The notes beneath the pieces were generated by a model that was not told the DNA's origin, did not search any database, and saw only the letters and a list, made by a program, of their open reading frames with translations. From IMG/VR virus record IMGVR_UViG_3300020438_000056, positions 1-53,489 of that record: a DNA stretch of 53,489 nucleotides; one strand, 5' to 3'. Shown piece by piece: positions 46,372 through 53,489 of the stretch. How positions within the stretch are numbered: the stretch's first letter is position 1; each line of letters begins with the position of its first letter. This DNA is from a virus. The translations under genes were made by a program, and so were the position numbers.

Positions 46372-46929
46372 TTATTTCCTCATGATGTAAAACCAATTAG
46401 AGACAGGTCTGTAATATAACTTTCTAATTGCAGTAGTTGGGCTTTGTTCTCTCTCTAGTTTTTCTAAGACTTCTTTAACATCTTCAGGAATATCATCTTG
46501 TCTAATTACTTTCATATTACCATCAAACTCTACTCGTTGAAACCCCTGTCTATCAACAAAAACAGAAACTCCTTGTGGCATAGCCGCCCCTACTATTGGT
46601 CTATGACTATGTAAATCAACTACTTTTTTTGACACCCATAATCCTGCACCTCTAGTTTGTTCTCTAGATAATCCAGTTTCTTTTGCATGGCTCACTAATC
46701 CAGTTAACAAAAATATATTCTTGTAAGGAGCAATACCCTGAACTGCAACAGGCTTACCGTCTTTTAGAGTTGGATGATATGCAATGTAGTATTTTGGTTT
46801 AACTTCTGCAAACATTGTACCATTCAATCGTTGATAGCGTTGCGCTCTAGTCTTGTAGGTAATACCATGTTCAGCAAAAGCACGTACTACTTCTTCCTCA
46901 GTCATAGGGTTAGATATTTGAAACTCCAT
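46372..46929 (-). CDS. Possible GNAT-like acyltransferase next to terminase (185 aa)
   Basis: A compact α/β protein: MTEEEVVRAFAEHG, then FAEVKPKYYIAYHPTLKDGK, GIAPYKNIFLLTGLVSHAKE, TGLSREQTRGAGLWVSKKVV and the end YRPVSNWFYIMRK. The order β-strand, helix, R/Q-x-x-G-x-G-like loop and aromatic end is reminiscent of small phage acetyltransferases found beside terminase genes, but the acetyl-CoA loop is not canonical. The next gene, terL, starts two bases after it. Assignment is tentative. Confidence 0.4.
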   Translation of the reverse strand: MEFQISNPMTEEEVVRAFAEHGITYKTRAQRYQRLNGTMFAEVKPKYYIAYHPTLKDGKPVAVQGIAPYKNIFLLTGLVSHAKETGLSREQTRGAGLWVSKKVVDLHSHRPIVGAAMPQGVSVFVDRQGFQRVEFDGNMKVIRQDDIPEDVKEVLEKLEREQSPTTAIRKLYYRPVSNWFYIMRK

Positions 46930-46933
46930 CTAA

Positions 46934-49675
46934 TCACCTAAAGTTTGCCTTGAGAAAATACACACCTTCCTTCGGTACACCGTGTTTCTTACTTAACTCA
47001 TCCATTGAGTTTGTTTCAGTAACAATGTTCTCAATCTCATATGCAGTTATATCTACGTTATATTTTGATTTCATGATAAGCATAGCAGAATGAATATGTT
47101 CGTAATTATCAACCTTACCTGTATTATAATAAACAGGCTTACCTAACATCTTTCGAATATTATCATGTGCATCTAATAGTTTAGAATCTAAGTCACTCCT
47201 AAGAATCTTCATGTCATCTACTGCAATAATAAATCTCTGAACGATTGTGTTAGAACCTTTACTTCTTCTATCACTACCACGAACCATAGTTCTTTTACTA
47301 CCACTATACCCACCAACATTTCTTTTAATGTGAGATTCTATTGCCTCAAATGGATACACCTTAGATTCATCATACATCTCATTCCATTCTGCCGGAGTCT
47401 TACCTCTTGCATTAGGAAACTTTTCCCCTTCAGGCCAATCAATATTATTTGCTTCTAGTACCTTATGTAAATATGAACCAAACTCTATGTTAGTTTCTTG
47501 AGATAATATTGAGTTTCTTTTATTCATCATAACAAAGTTTACTGCTTTTATTCCTTTAGTTAGTTCATTTACTAACCTACCCATATCTTTCTTATCATCC
47601 ACTGAACTCAAAAACTCTAACATTCGAGTAAGGTCTTGTAACTCAGTTGGTTTAACCATCATGTATCCTGACCTACCTTCTAATGCTAACACCTTGAACA
47701 AGGCAGTATCAGTTCTACCAGTTGCTAATGCTCTGAATATTCTTTGAGTTTTACTTATTTTAGTATCAAATGGAAACTCATCATCGAATGGTTTGTTAGA
47801 CCCACTAATTGCAACCACGAAATAATCTAAGACTTCTTGAATTAAATCATCAAACTCTTCCCTTGCTTCTTCTATATCTGCTAAGTGGTCTTTTCTGTTT
47901 ACTGTCCCTAATTGTGGTCTTGACTGTGGAGGCACACCATCACTAGAAGAACCGATTGTGGCTTCAGCAGGAGCAGACGCTCTATCCAAATCATCACCCG
48001 CATCTAGTATTTTACTTAGGTTATCTAAAAACTCTCCAATATTCCTTAACCTATTGTTAATTCCTCTTTCAGTATTCATGGCTTTATCTTCAGTATTCCA
48101 ACTTTCTGTAACCATGAACTTATTCACTGTTTTTGTTAGTGGTAGATAATATGGGCCATTTCCTCCTCTAGCCATTGTCTTTTCTACTGCATCAACATAG
48201 TCATTAATTTCGTCATCCATATCAACACCCGTTGACATTTCTCTAGCCGCCCCTGCACTCAACATTGCTTCTCTCAATGTGTTAATGTCATTTCTAAAGG
48301 CAACAGTATCTTTGAATGCTCCACTATCCTTTGTGAATGCATGATAGAAAAGAGGGTCAACCTTTTGCGTAAGTCTTTCTAATTTAAGCCCAAACCTAGA
48401 TAACTCTTCCATTTCTTTCTTGTTCTCTGCCGCCCTTACATTTCTTTCTTGAGTAACAGCATCATCAGAATCAAACGTCTCCCCGCCATCTTCTACGGTA
48501 ATAGTCTCCTTGTAATCCCCACTATCTTTATCATAGTAGCCTTCTTTTCTAGCACTTCTATCATCGGAAGTATCTTTTAGATTATCTAATCCTACATCAG
48601 CAATAAACTTCTCATACAGAGCAAGTCCCTTGTGTCTCTTAAAATAGGGTTCTAGTTCTTTAGGGTTAATTTTCACAACGTAGTCTAATTCACCATTATT
48701 GATAATAGACTTGAAAGACAGAAACTTATCTATTACTTCTGCAATCTCTTGTTTATCTTTATCATCCTTATTTTCTTCTGTGTTTAACATATCCCTAATA
48801 GGAAGAAAGGCTTCATTACATGCGTTATATGCTTCTTTGAAATCATTATACTTACCCTTATGACCTCTCCAAAAATTGTAAATCCTATTACGCCTATCTA
48901 ATCTTTTAAGGTCAAGTTCACCAATTATTAAGTCAGCGTCTAAATGAATTATTTGTTCTTCTACCTTATCTAAAGGTCTTAAAACCGAAAGTAGTGGTTG
49001 AAGTCTTCTTTGAATCGCAGGAGTTTGATTCTGAATAACATACTTCCATTTGTTAATCTCTCTCATGTTTACGTTTCTATTCCTAAGCGAAACTCTAGTT
49101 AGTCTCCTATCACCTTCTATTGTGTTCTTATAATTCAATTGCTTACCATTTTCATCTAAGAAGTTCTTCAAAGTTTCATTTAGTAGTGCTTTGTCTCTTT
49201 GAATTGTTTTACTATCATCAATCTCATCTGTGTCTAAGTCGGTACTCTTAACACCGCCTTTAACCTCTGATAGTTTTAATAATGTTTTAACCATTATATC
49301 TCTAGTAGATTTTGGAATCTCGCTAAATCCTTTGTACTTACTGTTAATATCTTCAACTAGGATATTAGTTAACTCACCCAGTTGTTTTCCTTTGAGTTGA
49401 TATTTACTAGATAGAGTCTTTTTATCATTATCAAAGAAGTCATTATCGTTGACTAAGAAAGTATGTAGAAACTCAGGTTTGAATCCATCATCATAATCAT
49501 CAAGTCTATCGTCTGCTTCCATTTCTATTTTACTTTGTAAGTTTTTTAATTGTGTAGGTTTCAAATCCCTATATTCTTCAGACTCCTTAACTTTCTTTTC
49601 AGCAAAGTCTTCCATCGAATCAGGATTAACCATTAGTGTTTGGAATGCTTCGTATAGTTCAGTATCTTCTATCAT
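46934..49675 (-). CDS. Very large helical protein, unknown function (913 aa)
   Basis: The ATG at 49675 overlaps the previous stop (ATGA). The protein is charged and predominantly helical, with long Asp/Glu/Lys-rich segments (TEENKDDKDKQEIAEVIDKF, EDGGETFDSDDAVTQERNVR) and a basic segment with SKRTMVRGSDRRSKG near residue 800. It ends DELSKKHGVPKEGVYFLKA, which resembles a small HTH. No Walker, nuclease or protease motif was found. No terminal tag is present. It is among the largest proteins upstream of the terminase, a place sometimes used for ejection or internal proteins. Confidence 0.55.
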   Translation of the reverse strand: MIEDTELYEAFQTLMVNPDSMEDFAEKKVKESEEYRDLKPTQLKNLQSKIEMEADDRLDDYDDGFKPEFLHTFLVNDNDFFDNDKKTLSSKYQLKGKQLGELTNILVEDINSKYKGFSEIPKSTRDIMVKTLLKLSEVKGGVKSTDLDTDEIDDSKTIQRDKALLNETLKNFLDENGKQLNYKNTIEGDRRLTRVSLRNRNVNMREINKWKYVIQNQTPAIQRRLQPLLSVLRPLDKVEEQIIHLDADLIIGELDLKRLDRRNRIYNFWRGHKGKYNDFKEAYNACNEAFLPIRDMLNTEENKDDKDKQEIAEVIDKFLSFKSIINNGELDYVVKINPKELEPYFKRHKGLALYEKFIADVGLDNLKDTSDDRSARKEGYYDKDSGDYKETITVEDGGETFDSDDAVTQERNVRAAENKKEMEELSRFGLKLERLTQKVDPLFYHAFTKDSGAFKDTVAFRNDINTLREAMLSAGAAREMSTGVDMDDEINDYVDAVEKTMARGGNGPYYLPLTKTVNKFMVTESWNTEDKAMNTERGINNRLRNIGEFLDNLSKILDAGDDLDRASAPAEATIGSSSDGVPPQSRPQLGTVNRKDHLADIEEAREEFDDLIQEVLDYFVVAISGSNKPFDDEFPFDTKISKTQRIFRALATGRTDTALFKVLALEGRSGYMMVKPTELQDLTRMLEFLSSVDDKKDMGRLVNELTKGIKAVNFVMMNKRNSILSQETNIEFGSYLHKVLEANNIDWPEGEKFPNARGKTPAEWNEMYDESKVYPFEAIESHIKRNVGGYSGSKRTMVRGSDRRSKGSNTIVQRFIIAVDDMKILRSDLDSKLLDAHDNIRKMLGKPVYYNTGKVDNYEHIHSAMLIMKSKYNVDITAYEIENIVTETNSMDELSKKHGVPKEGVYFLKANFR

Positions 49676-51462
49676 GCTCTACCACCTTCACTAGCAATCC
49701 ATTGGTACGGTTGAGTTGCTCCCTTTTTATTATGTAGTATAGGTTTCTCCATAACCTCAGACATTTTCTCTTTTATTCTAGTTAGTAATTCTTTATGAAT
49801 ATTAGAATAAGTCTCAACTAATTCTTGTTTGAACTTGTCTATTCCTTCAGGAGTTCTCTCCTTTCTTAGTTTTCTTAGAGCGAGTTGTAGATTTCTATCA
49901 CCTAGCAGGTATCCTTCTAGTTGTACTAGCATAGTAAGTAAGTCTGAAAATTGCAATGATTGTTTAGATGATACCTTGAAGTCTTTCAACTTCTTTCGTG
50001 TGTCTCCTACTTCACCTAAATAATTACCAATTGGGTCATTATCAACATCCTCGAATAAAAATTGTAATGTTGGAATACGTTGTGGGTCAGTTATAGAAAC
50101 AGTTCCTTCTGCTTTCTCTTCCATTTCTTTTAATGCCGCTAATATCTGTTCAGGTTCTCCAAACTCAACATCACCAACTCTCATTCTCTTTACGGCATTT
50201 CTAACCTTAGAACCAAAAATATGCCCTAGTTCTTTTCTAACTAATTCTTGTTGTGGCTTGGATGAACTTCCTTCCATTATAGCAACAAGTGCATCTCGCA
50301 AATCTGCCTTTAGAGTATATCTTCTAACTTGTGTTTTAGAGACTAATTCTTCATACTCTTTTCCTAGTTCTGCATTATACACTGCTGTTTTGAATTGGCC
50401 GTATCCTTTTGTTTGAGTTGGTGCAGTGCCTTTTTTACGTTGATATTTACTAGAAACCCCAGTCTTTACAAACTTATTATACAATGCAACAATCTCTGCG
50501 TTGTCTACAAGACCATCTCTAATATTCTGCATAAATTGTTTTTCTTGTAGAGACTGCTTAGTTTGAGTTTTAACAAATCCGACATCTAGATTCAAAGTAT
50601 CGTTATTCAATATGTAATCTAAAGCAGGATATATTCTACTAGTCGAGGCTGAACTCTTTTCCGCCCCAAAGAACTCTCGCTGTATTGTTTTCATTGCTCT
50701 ACTAATACTCTTAACATTTTCAAAGTCAGTCAAGTTCGGCATAAATGGTTCTCTTGCTTGTCCTCTTATTGAACTAATAACCATTTTCAGATAATCTACT
50801 GCGAATGAATCTGATATAGTTGAGACATCTAACTTCTGAGAAGATATAACATCGTCTTCCTTATACTTGTCAAGACCAAACACTTTCCCTAAAACAGTTC
50901 TAATGATTTCTTTATCCGGCTTTCCACCTTGTAATAGTTTAGCCTGTTCAGGACTCATAAACTCAGGAAGAGTAACTGTCAATTTGCTACCTGAGACAAA
51001 TGAAAGACCTTCTAATTTATCAGTATCAAATGTCAAAGGCAATTGTAGTTCTATACCATCTGTAACATAACCATAGAGTTCAGGCTTGTCTTTGATGTAA
51101 TTGAATATCTTCTCACCATTTTCTTCATCCCACTTGAGTAACCTACTAGTCTTAGCACCTGATTTAGCAGTTCCTTTTTCTAAGAAAGTAATTAGGGGTT
51201 TGTGATTACCTGCAAGAAAGTCCTCATACAATTTTACTTCTTTAGGATTCTTATAATCATCATCTTTTTTTGAAGCACCTAATTTATCCAATAGAGGTTG
51301 AAACGCTTTCTCAGGTAAACCATCTTCTACCAAGTTATTGATTGCCCTTCTAATCTGAGACTTACCATGATTAGCAAGTATCTCATCAAAGTTACCTGAC
51401 TTTCTAGAAGCAACAATCTTCTCACTGAGAGTTTGCCTTTTCAGAATCTCTGTCCAATTCAT
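49672..51462 (-). CDS. N-terminally tagged large helical protein (596 aa)
   Basis: ATG at 51462 is chosen because it follows AAAGGAGAAGTTACA and yields MNWTEILKRQTLSEKI, a full tag; an in-frame start 11 codons upstream would overlap the preceding gene and hide the tag. The body is helical and charged (for example LLDKLGASKKDDDYKNPKEV and KFKQELVETYSNIHKELLTR), with YTLKADLRDALVAIMEG in the middle. No domain recognised. The leader shares AAGTTACAATGA with the neighbouring 82-residue tagged gene. Candidate virion-internal protein. Confidence 0.65.
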   Translation of the reverse strand: MNWTEILKRQTLSEKIVASRKSGNFDEILANHGKSQIRRAINNLVEDGLPEKAFQPLLDKLGASKKDDDYKNPKEVKLYEDFLAGNHKPLITFLEKGTAKSGAKTSRLLKWDEENGEKIFNYIKDKPELYGYVTDGIELQLPLTFDTDKLEGLSFVSGSKLTVTLPEFMSPEQAKLLQGGKPDKEIIRTVLGKVFGLDKYKEDDVISSQKLDVSTISDSFAVDYLKMVISSIRGQAREPFMPNLTDFENVKSISRAMKTIQREFFGAEKSSASTSRIYPALDYILNNDTLNLDVGFVKTQTKQSLQEKQFMQNIRDGLVDNAEIVALYNKFVKTGVSSKYQRKKGTAPTQTKGYGQFKTAVYNAELGKEYEELVSKTQVRRYTLKADLRDALVAIMEGSSSKPQQELVRKELGHIFGSKVRNAVKRMRVGDVEFGEPEQILAALKEMEEKAEGTVSITDPQRIPTLQFLFEDVDNDPIGNYLGEVGDTRKKLKDFKVSSKQSLQFSDLLTMLVQLEGYLLGDRNLQLALRKLRKERTPEGIDKFKQELVETYSNIHKELLTRIKEKMSEVMEKPILHNKKGATQPYQWIASEGGRA

Positions 51463-51487
51463 TGTAACTTCTCCTTTCATTCTTTTC

Positions 51488-51736
51488 TTAACCAAATAAT
51501 TGTTTTATCCTTATTTGATAGATTTTTTCAACCATAAGAAATACTTTTTTTTCGGAAAACTTAATTTTGCCATCTATGACTTGTGCCTTTACTCTCATAA
51601 TAGATTCATCTATGGCCGATTCATCAATACCTCTTCTCTTCATTTTGAGTCTTAGTTCTGTTTCACCTTCTTCGGCATCTTTTTCATAATATGTCTTCTG
51701 CCAGTTTTCTTCTTTTACTATATCTTTCCAACTCAT
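51488..51736 (-). CDS. N-terminally tagged small basic/acidic protein (82 aa)
   Basis: Begins MSWKDIVKEENWQKTYYEKD, an exact tag, after GGAGGATAAGTTACA. The remaining ~60 residues include a charged turn (EEGETELRLKMKRRGIDESA) and a helix-strand end KKVFLMVEKIYQIRIKQLFG. The ATG overlaps the stop of the zinc-knuckle protein by four bases. Small and not assignable to a family. Tag and position suggest the same class as the genes at 38-43 kb. Confidence 0.65.
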   Translation of the reverse strand: MSWKDIVKEENWQKTYYEKDAEEGETELRLKMKRRGIDESAIDESIMRVKAQVIDGKIKFSEKKVFLMVEKIYQIRIKQLFG

Positions 51737-52389
51737 TGTAACTTATCCTCCATTTGCTTTCTAACATCTAACCAAACTTCAGGGTGATTTTGTGCTAACA
51801 CTTCTTTGATGATTTGCATTTGATGAATGATAACAGTGTCTTGTCTCTTGTGAACTAACTTACCTTTGAACTCCATTAGATACTTCAAAGATTCACGAAC
51901 CTCTTTTGCTAACTTAGTTAATGAATCTATGTACTTAGCATCCAAATCATCTGAATCCATGAGTTGGTCTAACTTACCTTCAAGCCTAGAGATGTTACCA
52001 CTAAGAGTATCAATCTCATTTACTTCCTTAACTGCTAGAATATGTGCGGCGGCTTTTTGGACTAGAGGTTGAGTGTGTTGTTTTATGTGTCTAACAACTT
52101 GCTCCTTAGAACTACCTACAATCTTAGCCGCTAAATCAGGAGTCATATCTCCACTGTAAAGTTCTTGCTCAATTTCTGAACGGTTCTCATATGTACATAG
52201 TTTACATCTTGGATTTGAAGCATCTGCATATCCTTCCATGTGATTACGTTGATGTTTTGCACTTGTGCCACTAGGCCAATTCATTCTAATATCCAAATCA
52301 TCAGGTGAACAAATCATAGTCTCCAAATCAGATTCAAGGGATTCCCTGTCCTCATGATTACAAAGCCTACAACGTTTTCTTGTTACCAT
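51733..52389 (-). CDS. Tandem CxxC-HxxxH protein, small terminase candidate (218 aa)
   Basis: Two copies of the same metal-binding module occur with identical spacing: C7-C10-H46-H50 and C62-C65-H101-H105, a 55-residue period. Each contains a helical region that could be an HTH (second copy: DLAAKIVGSSKEQVVRHIKQ). A long coiled coil follows (ISRLEGKLDQLMD and LAKEVRESLKYLMEFKGKL). DNA-binding modules plus an oligomerisation helix and location upstream of terL fit a small terminase subunit that recognises the packaging site. Other DNA-binding roles are possible. Confidence 0.5.
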   Translation of the reverse strand: MVTRKRCRLCNHEDRESLESDLETMICSPDDLDIRMNWPSGTSAKHQRNHMEGYADASNPRCKLCTYENRSEIEQELYSGDMTPDLAAKIVGSSKEQVVRHIKQHTQPLVQKAAAHILAVKEVNEIDTLSGNISRLEGKLDQLMDSDDLDAKYIDSLTKLAKEVRESLKYLMEFKGKLVHKRQDTVIIHQMQIIKEVLAQNHPEVWLDVRKQMEDKLQ

Positions 52390-52470
52390 TCAATATTCAC
52401 CACAATAAGGACACATAGTTCCTGACCAGTTATCTTCATCAATTTTTTTTATTCCTCTACAACAACTCAT
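52390..52470 (-). CDS. Tiny zinc-knuckle-like protein (26 aa)
   Basis: ATG at 52470 overlaps the preceding stop (ATGA) and the frame ends one gene-space before the next ATG (TGA at 52390-52392). The product reads MSCCRGIKKIDEDNWSGTMC and continues PYCGEY: two Cys near the start and CPYC at the end, which could bind one zinc ion. Too short for family assignment; called on translational coupling and the Cys pattern. Confidence 0.4.
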   Translation of the reverse strand: MSCCRGIKKIDEDNWSGTMCPYCGEY

Positions 52471-53489
52471 AATCTCACCAACATATCTTGCCAATTATCA
52501 AACGACTTCTTCTCTTCATCGGGTTCAGGTCTTTCACCAAACTTAAGTGGGCTTCTTGCCACATCTCCACTTGTCTGTTTGAAGTGCATTGCCATTCCCT
52601 TTGACTTGGCACGAATAATAGCCATCCTCTTAACTTGCCTTCTAGACAATTTGAACCAACACTCTTCAATATCATTTGGAACATTTAGATTCTTCAATGT
52701 TTTAACAGCATCTGATTCCTTTTCATTTCTAATATCAAAAGCCTGATTTTTAAACATTCTATAAATGGTAGAATCAGGAAATGAACCTGTTGTACCCTTG
52801 CCTTTATCCAAAGCAGAATCAATCACTTGTCTGATAACTGATATTGTTAGAGCAGTAGTTGCAGCCTTCGCTCCTTCAATGGGTACGGGGTTATCTTTTC
52901 CAATAGTTAACTTGGCCTCATCTAAACGCTTTATTGCATTCTTCACAATAGTATGTAAACTAGGGGAATTGAAAGGGGAAGCATTACCTTCACCATAAAG
53001 CACTTGCCACATTGGGGGTTTTGCAGTACCAGTGCTAGTACTATACCATTCTGCATCTTTAGCAGGAACATCTTCATCTTTTAGTTCTCTAACTATTTCA
53101 TATTGGTCAGTTCTGTAATGTCCATAAATGGGCTTAGTAGATATAACTGTTCCATCATCGTCATCCCAATTACTTGGGTTTGAAAACATAATATTTCTAG
53201 GGTCTGCTTTAGTTCCTTGAATACCATTCATTACTGAATCTAATGCTTTGAGTGCTGTCTCTTGTTCAGGACTCATAGAAGGAGAATTGAATATAGATTT
53301 TAACGCTTTAAAAATCTGAACTCCGCCTTTACCTTTTATCTTAGTTCCAGTCTTTCCCTTGACTCTACCCGCTATACCTTGATTTTTTACTAAATCTAGT
53401 AAACTCATCCCGCTTGCTTCAGGACTTATCATACCAATAGCATCACCAGTAAGACCTTCAGCCTTTCTTTCCCAAATCTCAAACTCTTG
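52467..53489 (-). CDS. Protein with C-terminal tag, start outside window
   Basis: The frame is open to the right edge. In-frame ATGs at 53432 and 53408 exist but neither has a convincing ribosome site, and the codons upstream (QEFEIWERKAEGLTGDA) look coding, so the gene is probably cut by the window edge. After a basic segment (GRVKGKTGTKIKGKGG) come helical and mixed regions, with GEGNASPFNSPSLH and NAIKRLDEAK resembling the 170-residue protein near 37.4 kb. The C-terminus is KKSFDNWQDMLVRL, a tag-like W-x-D-M-L ending. MSLLDLVKNQG near 53408 resembles an N-terminal tag but may be internal. Function unknown. Confidence 0.6.
   Translation of the reverse strand, partial: QEFEIWERKAEGLTGDAIGMISPEASGMSLLDLVKNQGIAGRVKGKTGTKIKGKGGVQIFKALKSIFNSPSMSPEQETALKALDSVMNGIQGTKADPRNIMFSNPSNWDDDDGTVISTKPIYGHYRTDQYEIVRELKDEDVPAKDAEWYSTSTGTAKPPMWQVLYGEGNASPFNSPSLHTIVKNAIKRLDEAKLTIGKDNPVPIEGAKAATTALTISVIRQVIDSALDKGKGTTGSFPDSTIYRMFKNQAFDIRNEKESDAVKTLKNLNVPNDIEECWFKLSRRQVKRMAIIRAKSKGMAMHFKQTSGDVARSPLKFGERPEPDEEKKSFDNWQDMLVRL

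Noticed and set aside
53385-53408. MSLLDLVK as a further N-terminal tag
   Set aside because: Trp is replaced by Leu, no good ribosome site precedes it and the frame is open upstream, so it may be internal.

Overview
This window looks like the late (morphogenesis) half of an AT-rich genome of a marine tailed dsDNA virus (Caudoviricetes type). Every supported gene is on the minus strand, so transcription and gene order run from about 53.5 kb down to 1. Genes are packed tightly, with many ATGA or TGATG stop/start overlaps and short gaps. No tRNA, rRNA, CRISPR array or insertion sequence was seen. The tail-fibre repeats resemble those of open-ocean phages. The ATP-dependent DNA ligase, the many zinc-ribbon proteins, the Arf-like GTPase and a possible leaderless promoter would fit a virus of marine archaea (magrovirus-like, Poseidoniales or Thaumarchaeota host). 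The host is an inference and bacteria cannot be excluded from this sequence alone.

Layout in direction of transcription. (1) 53.5-46.9 kb: an edge-truncated protein, a tiny CxxC protein, a tandem zinc-knuckle protein (small-terminase candidate), a short tagged protein and two very large helical proteins of unknown function. (2) 46.9-41.2 kb: a possible acyltransferase, large terminase, a LAGLIDADG homing endonuclease, two very basic proteins and a portal with two zinc-ribbon insertions. (3) 41.2-34.6 kb: a run of small and medium proteins of unknown function, then an ATP-dependent DNA ligase. (4) 34.5-31.9 kb: a prohead protease fused to a scaffold with a likely nested scaffold start, then the HK97-type major capsid protein and a strong hairpin. 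(5) 31.8-28.4 kb: small head or accessory proteins, two membrane proteins and an Arf-like GTPase with all five G motifs. (6) 28.4-22.9 kb: a large unknown protein, the connector, tail completion and tail tube proteins, then a hairpin terminator. (7) 22.8-0 kb: tail assembly chaperones joined by a -1 frameshift, a short tape measure, baseplate proteins including a 2450-residue hub-like protein, and a giant repetitive fibre of about 3600 residues followed by a second, edge-truncated fibre.

The most unusual signal is a short terminal tag, core W-x-[DE]-[ILV]-[LVI]-K, at the extreme N-terminus of about nine otherwise unrelated proteins between 38 and 52 kb (for example MSWFDIVK, MSWQDILK, MSWKDIVK, MNWTEILK, MKWFDIVK, MNWFDTLK). 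Related W-x-D-[ILM] sequences lie at the extreme C-terminus of three more proteins, including the protease-scaffold. The tag is absent from the tail genes. The carriers include strongly basic, probably DNA-binding proteins. The best hypothesis is a capsid-targeting peptide, analogous to the N-terminal targeting sequence of T4 internal proteins, that loads a set of cargo proteins into the prohead through the scaffold. The 55-residue and 27-residue genes of this set are short enough to be missed by length-filtered gene calling.
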